Below are positions 23,044-29,115 of a DNA stretch of 29,115 nucleotides, piece by piece. Numbering within the stretch: the first letter of the stretch is position 1; each line of letters starts with the position of its first letter. Source of the stretch: Tissierella_B sp964485455 (lineage in GTDB: Bacteria > Bacillota > Clostridia > Tissierellales > Tissierellaceae); contig CAZAJU010000016.1 of NCBI GenBank assembly GCA_964485455.1, forward strand, positions 1 through 29,115, written 5' to 3'. The position numbers and the translations under genes were made by a program. Under the pieces are notes generated by a model. That model worked only from the letters and a program-made list of their open reading frames with translations, made no database searches and was not told the origin of the DNA.

Positions 23044-24252
23044 ATGTTAAGATTATTCAATTTTATGGAAGCTAGAGAAAGATTAGGTACAGTTACTACT
23101 AAAACCAAGATAATACAAAGTGATGTATTCTCCTGTGAATCAGGAAATGAAGTATATCTTAAGCCAGAAAATCTTCAAAGAACTGGTTCCTTTAAATTAA
23201 GAGGAGCCTATAATAAGATGACAAAGTTAAATGAAGAGGAAAAGGCAAAAGGCGTTGTAGCTTCATCTGCTGGAAATCATGCACAGGGTGTGGCCTATGC
23301 TGCACAAAAGCTTGGAATTAAAGCTACTATAGTAATGCCAAAGCATACTCCCCTTATAAAGGTGGAAGCAACCAGAAGATATGGGGCTGAAGTAGTGCTT
23401 CATGGAGAAGTTTATGATGATGCATATAGAAAAGCTTGTGAACTTCAGAAAGAAGAAGGCTATGTATTTGTACATCCATTTGATGATGAGGATGTCATAG
23501 AAGGACAGGGAAGCATTGCCCTTGAGGTTCTTGAAGAGGTTCCTGAAGCGGATATAATCTTAGTACCAATTGGTGGTGGAGGACTTATTTCAGGAATAGC
23601 ATCAGCTGCCAAGCAGATTAACCCTAAGATAAAGATTGTAGGTGTAGAGCCTGAGGGTGCAGCAAGTGCCTTAGCAGCCATTAATTCAGGTGAGGTAATA
23701 GAGCTTAAGGAAGCTAATACAATTGCAGATGGTACAGCAGTTAAAAGAATTGGTGATAAGACATTCGAATACATAAAAAAATATGTCGATGAAATTATCA
23801 CTGTTTCAGATTATGAATTGATGGAATCATTTTTAATACTAGTAGAGAAACACAAAATCATAGTAGAAAATTCGGGTATTTTAGCTGTAGCAGGTGCAAT
23901 GAAGCTTAAGGAAAAAGGTAAGAAAGTGGTATCAATTCTAAGCGGAGGAAATATCGATGTACTTACAATATCTTCAATGATTAATAAGGGATTAGTTGCT
24001 AGGGGAAGAGTATTTAAGTTCAGTGTTTATCTTCCTGATAAGCCAGGTCAGCTACTTAAAGTATCTCAAATATTAGCCGACTTAAACGCAAATGTAGTTA
24101 AATTGGATCACAATCAATTTGTAAATTTGGATAGGTTCCATGATGTTGAATTACAAGTAACAGTTGAAACAAATGGAGAAGAACATATTCAAAGGATTAC
24201 AGATACTATGAGAGAAAATGGATTTAATATAGTTAGGCTGAATAGTCACTAG
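23044..24252 (+). CDS. ilvA: Threonine ammonia-lyase (threonine dehydratase) with ACT domain
   Basis: A PLP enzyme that deaminates threonine to 2-oxobutanoate, the first step towards isoleucine. The 402-residue protein has the PLP lysine K51 in GSFKLRGAYNK, SSAGNHAQGVAYAA for substrate binding, and the phosphate loop PIGGGGLISG. A single ACT-type domain occupies about 328-402 (FSVYLPDKPGQLLKVSQIL). This short, single-ACT form is also called TdcB/IlvA-1 and in some organisms is catabolic, but an Ile T-box leader and the ilvBNCD genes downstream argue for biosynthesis. AAAGGGGGA is 9 nt before the ATG, immediately behind the structured leader element, so its translation could be controlled by that element. 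ilvB follows after 22 nt. Confidence 0.93.
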   Translation: MLRLFNFMEARERLGTVTTKTKIIQSDVFSCESGNEVYLKPENLQRTGSFKLRGAYNKMTKLNEEEKAKGVVASSAGNHAQGVAYAAQKLGIKATIVMPKHTPLIKVEATRRYGAEVVLHGEVYDDAYRKACELQKEEGYVFVHPFDDEDVIEGQGSIALEVLEEVPEADIILVPIGGGGLISGIASAAKQINPKIKIVGVEPEGAASALAAINSGEVIELKEANTIADGTAVKRIGDKTFEYIKKYVDEIITVSDYELMESFLILVEKHKIIVENSGILAVAGAMKLKEKGKKVVSILSGGNIDVLTISSMINKGLVARGRVFKFSVYLPDKPGQLLKVSQILADLNANVVKLDHNQFVNLDRFHDVELQVTVETNGEEHIQRITDTMRENGFNIVRLNSH

Positions 24253-24274
24253 AAAATTAGGAAGGTGGTATTTT

Positions 24275-25993
24275 ATGGAAAGGAAAAAAATCAATGGTTC
24301 GAGGATTTTATTGGAGTGCCTATACAGATTAGGAATCAGAGATATATTTGGATATCCAGGTGGCTCGGTAATTCCAATATATGATGAAATCTATAAATTC
24401 GATAAGATAAAACATTACTTTTCAAGACATGAACAAGGGGCAGCCCATGAGGCAGATGGCTATGCAAGAGCCTCTGGTAAGGTGGGATGCTGTTTAGCAA
24501 CATCTGGTCCTGGAGCAACAAACCTGGTTACAGGAATTATGACAGCTCACATGGACTCCATTCCTCTGTTAGCTATAACAGGGCAGGTTGGTATGACATT
24601 GCTTGGTAAAGATGCTTTCCAAGAAAGTGATATAGTAGGAATCACCCTTCCTATAACTAAGATGAGCTACCTTGTTACAGATATTAAGGATTTACCTGAG
24701 ATTATAAAGGAATCATATTATATAGCATCTACAGGAAGACCTGGTCCAGTTTTAATTGATATACCAAAGAATATTCAGATTGCTCAAATGGATTATGATG
24801 AATTTGAAAAACTTTATGCAAAGGAAATAGACCTTCCTGGATATGAGCCTACTATTACAGGTCATCCAAAGCAGGTAAAATCTGCTGTTAACCTTATTAA
24901 GAAGTCTAAGAAACCTTTGATTATAGCAGGGGCTGGAGTTTTAAAATCCAAGTCATCAGATGAGTTAATAGAATTTGCAAGAAAGGCTGATATCCCTGTT
25001 ACTACTACATTGTTGGGACTTGGTGGATTTCCAAGTAATGATGAATTAAGTCTTGGGATGCTTGGAATGCATGGTACAGTAGCTGCTAACTATGCTACCA
25101 ATGAAGCGGATTTAATAATTGCTGCAGGTATAAGATTTGACGACCGTATAACAGGAGATCCTGAAAAGTTTTGTAGCAAGGCACAAATAATCCATATTGA
25201 TATAGACCCAGCAGAAATAGGTAAGAACAAGAAGGTTGACATTCCTATAGTAGGTGATTTAAAAAATGTACTTGAGAACTTTAATAACTCCATAGAAAAA
25301 TTAGAGCATAAGGAATGGAATGCTCAACTTCTTGAGTGGAAGAAGGATTACCCTATGAGCTATGGAGAAAGTAGGGAAGGCAGACTAATGCCTCAGGAAG
25401 TATTACAGCAACTTGATAAGGTTCTTCAGGGGAATGCTATAGTAAGCACAGACGTAGGACAAAACCAGATGTGGACAGCTCAATATCTAGGATTCAATAG
25501 ACCAAATACTATAATAACCTCAGGCGGTTCTGGTACAATGGGTTTTGGAGTTCCTTCAGCTATTGGTGCGCAAGTAGCAATGCCTGATGAGAAGGTAGTG
25601 GCAATTTGCGGAGATGGAGGCTTCCAGATGACTTATCAGGAGCTTATGATGTTTAAACAATATGATTTGCCGATAAAGGTAGTACTATTAAATAATTCCT
25701 TCCTTGGAATGGTAAGACAATGGCAGGAAATATTTAACGATAGAAGATATTCCTTCGTTGATTTAAGCATAAATCCTAATTTTAGTAAAATTGCTGAAGC
25801 ATATGGAATCGAGTATGTAAGAATTGAAACAAAAGCTGATTTAGGAGATAAATTTAAATCTGCCGTTGAATCCGACAAGGCAGTAATTATAGAATGTATA
25901 GTTGAGAAAGAGGCTAATGTCCTTCCAATGATACCAGCAGGTGCAAGTGTTGCAAATATGGTTGGAAAGAAAGGGGTATTGGGCAATGAATAA
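24275..25993 (+). CDS. ilvB: Acetolactate synthase large subunit
   Basis: The ThDP- and FAD-dependent catalytic subunit that joins two pyruvates to acetolactate (valine/leucine) or pyruvate with 2-oxobutanoate (isoleucine). The 572-residue length is typical. The catalytic glutamate E53 is in RHEQGAAHEADGYARA; SGPGATNLVTGI, GKDAFQESDIVGIT and the ThDP motif GDGGFQMTYQEL (from 446) through NNSFLGMVRQWQ (473-484) are all present, the last marking a true biosynthetic ALS rather than the FAD-independent catabolic AlsS. The ribosome binding site GGAAGGTGG precedes the ATG. It overlaps ilvN by 8 nt, indicating translational coupling of the two subunits. Confidence 0.97.
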   Translation: MERKKINGSRILLECLYRLGIRDIFGYPGGSVIPIYDEIYKFDKIKHYFSRHEQGAAHEADGYARASGKVGCCLATSGPGATNLVTGIMTAHMDSIPLLAITGQVGMTLLGKDAFQESDIVGITLPITKMSYLVTDIKDLPEIIKESYYIASTGRPGPVLIDIPKNIQIAQMDYDEFEKLYAKEIDLPGYEPTITGHPKQVKSAVNLIKKSKKPLIIAGAGVLKSKSSDELIEFARKADIPVTTTLLGLGGFPSNDELSLGMLGMHGTVAANYATNEADLIIAAGIRFDDRITGDPEKFCSKAQIIHIDIDPAEIGKNKKVDIPIVGDLKNVLENFNNSIEKLEHKEWNAQLLEWKKDYPMSYGESREGRLMPQEVLQQLDKVLQGNAIVSTDVGQNQMWTAQYLGFNRPNTIITSGGSGTMGFGVPSAIGAQVAMPDEKVVAICGDGGFQMTYQELMMFKQYDLPIKVVLLNNSFLGMVRQWQEIFNDRRYSFVDLSINPNFSKIAEAYGIEYVRIETKADLGDKFKSAVESDKAVIIECIVEKEANVLPMIPAGASVANMVGKKGVLGNE

Positions 25994-26474
25994 AACTCAT
26001 GAGATACTTATTATAGCTAAGAATACAAACGGAATAGTTGCTAGAATCATGTCCTTGTTCAACAGACGTGGATACTTTGTAAAGAAAATGACAGCAGGTG
26101 TAACCAATATCCCAGGTCATGCAAGACTTACTCTATCCGTTGAAGGTGACGAGGAGATTTTAGATCAGATCCAAAAGCAGGTTTACAAGATTGTAGATGT
26201 TGTTAAGGTAAAGATATTTCCTAAAGAAGGTACAATCAGAAGAGAATTGATGCTAATAAAAGTAAAAGCTAATCATGAAACAAGAGCACAGATAATTCAG
26301 ATAGCTGATATATATAGGGGAAATGTACTTGATGTAGGCCCTAATTCCCTTGTTATTGAGTTAACAGGAAATGTAACTAAACTTCAAGGATTTGTACAAA
26401 TGATGGAAACTTATGGTATACTAGAAATAGCCAAGACTGGTGTTGTGGCTATGAGTCGTGGAGAAAAAATGTAA
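25986..26474 (+). CDS. ilvN: Acetolactate synthase small (regulatory) subunit
   Basis: The regulatory partner of IlvB that raises activity and gives valine feedback inhibition. The start is ATG 25986, 8 nt inside the end of ilvB, with GGGGT at 25974-25978; a more upstream TTG in this frame would bury the start deep in ilvB and is rejected. The 162 residues comprise an N-terminal ACT domain (HEILIIAKNTNGIVARIMSL, then RRGYFVKKMTAG) and a C-terminal ALS small-subunit domain (RRELMLIKVKA, DVGPNSLVIELTG). Length is normal. The 90-nt gap to ilvC has no clear terminator, so ilvC is probably co-transcribed. Confidence 0.95.
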   Translation: MNKTHEILIIAKNTNGIVARIMSLFNRRGYFVKKMTAGVTNIPGHARLTLSVEGDEEILDQIQKQVYKIVDVVKVKIFPKEGTIRRELMLIKVKANHETRAQIIQIADIYRGNVLDVGPNSLVIELTGNVTKLQGFVQMMETYGILEIAKTGVVAMSRGEKM

Positions 26475-26564
26475 GCCCTAAAAAGATGTGAATTAGACCC
26501 TGTTAGTAATTAAAGAGTCTATTACAATAAATAAACTTAATTATTTAAAAGGAGAGATATATAA

Positions 26565-27557
26565 ATGGCAAAGATGTTTTATGAAAATGATTGTAAATTA
26601 GAGGCACTTAATGGCAAGAAAGTTGCAATTATAGGATATGGTAGTCAAGGTCATGCACATGCACTTAATCTTCATGAGTCTGGAGTAGATGTAAGAGTTG
26701 GTCTATATGAAGGAAGCAAGTCCTGGAATAAAGCAGCAGAAGCTGGTTTAAAGGTTATGACAGCAGCAGAAGCTGCAGCAGAAGCAGACGTAGTAATGAT
26801 ATTGATCAACGATGAAAAACAAGTAGCTTTATTTGAAGAAAGCATCAGACCAAATCTTAAACCAGGAAAGTACTTAGCATTTGCACATGGCTTCAATATT
26901 CACTTCCAACAAATCATTCCTCCATCAGACGTGAATGTGTTTATGATTGCTCCAAAAGGGCCTGGACATACTGTAAGAAGTCAATATCAAGAAGGAAAGG
27001 GAGTTCCTTGCCTTATAGCTGTATATCAAGATGTAACTGGAGATACTTATGATATAGGTCTTGCTTATGCAGCAGGAATAGGTGGAGCAAGAGCAGGAGT
27101 TCTTGAAACAACATTTAGAGAAGAAACTGAAACAGACCTTTTCGGAGAGCAAGCAGTTCTTTGTGGAGGAGTTACTGAACTTATGAAGGCAGGCTTTGAA
27201 GTATTGGTTGAAGCTGGATATGACCCTGAAAGTGCATACTTTGAATGTGTTCATGAAATGAAACTTATAGTTGATATGATAAATCAAGGTGGATTCAGCT
27301 ATATGAGATATTCCATCTCTGATACTGCAGAATACGGCGATTATGTTGTAGGTAGCAGAATTATAACTGATGAAACTAGAAATGAAATGAGAAAGGTATT
27401 AAAGGAAATTCAAGAAGGAACATTTGCAAAGAACTGGTTAGTTGAAAACAAAGTAAATAGACCTTACTTCAATGCTAAGAGAAGAATCGAAGCTGAACAT
27501 CCAGTAGAAGTTGTTGGAAAGAAATTAAGAGGTATGATGAGCTGGTTAAAGAAATAA
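26565..27557 (+). CDS. ilvC: Ketol-acid reductoisomerase (class I)
   Basis: It isomerises and reduces acetolactate or acetohydroxybutyrate to the dihydroxy acid. The 330-residue short form has the Rossmann motif GYGSQGHAHALNL (24-36), catalytic H108 in FAHGFNIHF, K131 in APKGPGHTVR, and magnesium ligands D191 and E195 in ETDLFGEQAVLCGG. The cofactor loop reads GLYEGSKSW (46-54). The acidic residue there is compatible with NADH as well as NADPH use, so cofactor choice is open. A strong AAAAGGAGAG site precedes the ATG. Codon use is very regular, suggesting high expression. ilvD follows after 45 nt. Confidence 0.97.
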   Translation: MAKMFYENDCKLEALNGKKVAIIGYGSQGHAHALNLHESGVDVRVGLYEGSKSWNKAAEAGLKVMTAAEAAAEADVVMILINDEKQVALFEESIRPNLKPGKYLAFAHGFNIHFQQIIPPSDVNVFMIAPKGPGHTVRSQYQEGKGVPCLIAVYQDVTGDTYDIGLAYAAGIGGARAGVLETTFREETETDLFGEQAVLCGGVTELMKAGFEVLVEAGYDPESAYFECVHEMKLIVDMINQGGFSYMRYSISDTAEYGDYVVGSRIITDETRNEMRKVLKEIQEGTFAKNWLVENKVNRPYFNAKRRIEAEHPVEVVGKKLRGMMSWLKK

Positions 27558-27602
27558 GATCGGTAATGTACCTTAGTGCATAAAGGAGGTAATTAGATCA
27601 TT

Positions 27603-29115
27603 ATGAATAGCGAAAAAATGAAATCAGGAGTGGAAAAGGCACCTCATAGGTCTCTTTTAAAGGCTTTAGGCCTTACCAATGAGGAAATAAAGAAGCCTTT
27701 GATAGGTATTGCAAACTCCTTTAATGAAATAGTACCAGGACATAAGCATTTAAGAGAAATAGCCGAAGCTGTTAAAAAAGGAGTACTAATGGAGGGTGGT
27801 AACCCTCTTGAGTTTCCTTCAATTGCAGTATGTGATGGAATAGCCATGAACCATGAGGGTATGAAGTATTCCCTAGTAAGCAGGGAGCTTATTGCTGATT
27901 CTGTAGAGGTAATGGCAAAGGCTCACGGTCTTGATGGACTTGTTTTGATACCAAACTGTGACAAATCAGTTCCTGGTATGTTGATGGCTGCAGCAAGGCT
28001 TGATATCCCTACTATTATAGTAAGTGGTGGACCTATGCTTGCAGGAAAAGTTGGTGGCAACAAGGTAGATTTAAGTACAGTATTTGAAGCAGTTGGTGCA
28101 GTTAGCGCGGGAAAAATGACGGAAAAAGAATTAGATGAATTGGAAAACAATGCTTGCCCTAGTTGTGGTTCTTGTTCAGGTATGTTCACAGCTAATTCAA
28201 TGAATTGTATGACTGAAGCTTTAGGATTAGCTCTACCTGGAAATGGTACTATTCCTGCAGTTTATGCAGATAGAATTAGAATTGCAAAATATTCAGGGAT
28301 GAAAATCATGGAGCTTGTAAGGGATAACATTACACCAAGCCAGATTTTAACAGAAGAGGCATTTCAAAATGCACTTGCTGTAGATATGGCATTGGGATGT
28401 TCAAGTAATACAGTCCTTCATCTTCTAGCTATCGCATATGAGGCTGGAATTGAAATGAACTTGGATATAATCAATGAAGTGAGCAAGAGAACTCCTAACC
28501 TTTGTAAATTAAGACCTGCCGGTCCTTATCATATTGAAAATCTATATGATGCAGGTGGAGTAATGGCAGTTATGAATGAGTTAAGCAAGAAAAATCTATT
28601 GACACTAGATATTAAGAACGTAACAGGAAAAACCCTTGGAGAAGTTATATCTAACTACAGGGTGTTGGACAATAAAGTCATCGCGTCAATAGATGCACCG
28701 TATAGCAATACCGGGGGGATAGCTGTGTTAAGGGGTAATCTTGCTCCTGATGGTGCTGTAGTAAAAAGATCTGCAGTAGCTGAAGAAATGTTAAAGCATA
28801 AAGGACCTGCAAGGGTTTTTGATGGTGAAGAAGCTGCAGTAAGTGCTATCTTTGGTGGTAAGATAAACAAAGGTGATGTAATCGTAATAAGATATGAAGG
28901 TCCTAAGGGAGGACCTGGTATGAGAGAGATGCTTACGCCGACATCAGCTCTAGCAGGAATGGGTCTTGATAAAGATGTTGCATTACTAACTGATGGAAGA
29001 TTCTCTGGAGCTACAAGAGGAGCCTCTATAGGTCATGTTGCACCTGAAGCAAGTGCAGGTGGACCTATTGCCTTTGTAGAAGAGGGAGACGAAATTGAAA
29101 TCGATATGATAGAAG
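27603..29115 (+). CDS. ilvD: Dihydroxy-acid dehydratase, cut by the window end
   Basis: The iron-sulfur enzyme that dehydrates the dihydroxy acids to the 2-oxo acids preceding valine and isoleucine. 504 codons are visible of an expected ~555; the frame is open to the last base. The start ATG 27603 lies 13 nt after GGAGG (27585-27589), a long gap; ATG 27618 is a possible alternative. Cluster and metal residues include C119 and K121 in NCDKSVPGM and C188/C191 in CPSCGSCSGMF, plus CDGIAMNHEGM. The segment NSFNEIVPGHKHL carries glycine-histidine where [2Fe-2S] homologues have a third cysteine, so this is the oxygen-sensitive [4Fe-4S], E. coli type. Last visible gene of the ilv block. Confidence 0.95.
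   Translation, partial: MNSEKMKSGVEKAPHRSLLKALGLTNEEIKKPLIGIANSFNEIVPGHKHLREIAEAVKKGVLMEGGNPLEFPSIAVCDGIAMNHEGMKYSLVSRELIADSVEVMAKAHGLDGLVLIPNCDKSVPGMLMAAARLDIPTIIVSGGPMLAGKVGGNKVDLSTVFEAVGAVSAGKMTEKELDELENNACPSCGSCSGMFTANSMNCMTEALGLALPGNGTIPAVYADRIRIAKYSGMKIMELVRDNITPSQILTEEAFQNALAVDMALGCSSNTVLHLLAIAYEAGIEMNLDIINEVSKRTPNLCKLRPAGPYHIENLYDAGGVMAVMNELSKKNLLTLDIKNVTGKTLGEVISNYRVLDNKVIASIDAPYSNTGGIAVLRGNLAPDGAVVKRSAVAEEMLKHKGPARVFDGEEAAVSAIFGGKINKGDVIVIRYEGPKGGPGMREMLTPTSALAGMGLDKDVALLTDGRFSGATRGASIGHVAPEASAGGPIAFVEEGDEIEIDMIE

Overview
The window is AT-rich DNA with strong AGGAGG-type ribosome binding sites, tRNA-sensing T-box leaders, a class II (B12-dependent) ribonucleotide reductase, a phosphate butyryltransferase-type enzyme and an E. 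coli-type [4Fe-4S] IlvD. Together these point to a strictly or largely anaerobic low-GC Firmicute of the class Clostridia. I cannot name the genus from sequence alone. Nearly all genes are on the + strand; only alanine dehydrogenase is on the - strand.

Region 1 (1-5974) is a catabolic cluster. It holds a TRAP transporter large permease, a meta-cleavage-product C-C hydrolase, 2-oxopent-4-enoate hydratase, acylating acetaldehyde dehydrogenase and 4-hydroxy-2-oxovalerate aldolase, followed after a terminator by a phosphate acyltransferase. Read as a pathway, an imported organic acid is cut by the hydrolase to 2-oxopent-4-enoate and converted through 4-hydroxy-2-oxovalerate to pyruvate and acetaldehyde, then acetyl-CoA and acyl phosphate. 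This is the lower meta-cleavage route known from aerobes, here without any visible ring-cleaving dioxygenase. The 5' end of the permease gene is disturbed at the window edge.

Region 2 (6188-11452) has a Na/Pi-type transporter with a PhoU-like tail and a B12-dependent ribonucleotide reductase gene split by a 1116-nt group I intron (9145-10260). The intron carries a GIY-YIG homing endonuclease and sits between the codons for the thiyl-radical cysteine motif and the catalytic glutamate. Exact splicing restores a 709-residue enzyme. Most core intron helices can be drawn by eye.

Region 3 (11478-17554) is a set of separately terminated genes: an AEC-family carrier, an MFS transporter, alanine dehydrogenase on the minus strand, and a LonB-like ATP-dependent protease.

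Region 4 (17584-29115) is branched-chain amino acid biosynthesis: leuA-leuC-leuD-leuB, then ilvA-ilvB-ilvN-ilvC-ilvD (the last cut by the window end). Each block starts with a good sigma-A promoter and a T-box leader; the inferred specifiers are CUA (Leu) for leuA and AUC (Ile) for ilvA. The most unusual observation is here. Directly after both T-box terminators, and before leuA and ilvA, lies a second element of about 115 nt present in two diverged copies. Its variable positions change in compensating pairs in two hairpins and in a long-range loop-to-downstream pairing. It looks like a structured RNA, possibly a bistable switch acting on translation, stacked behind the T-box. I do not recognise it as a known riboswitch class.
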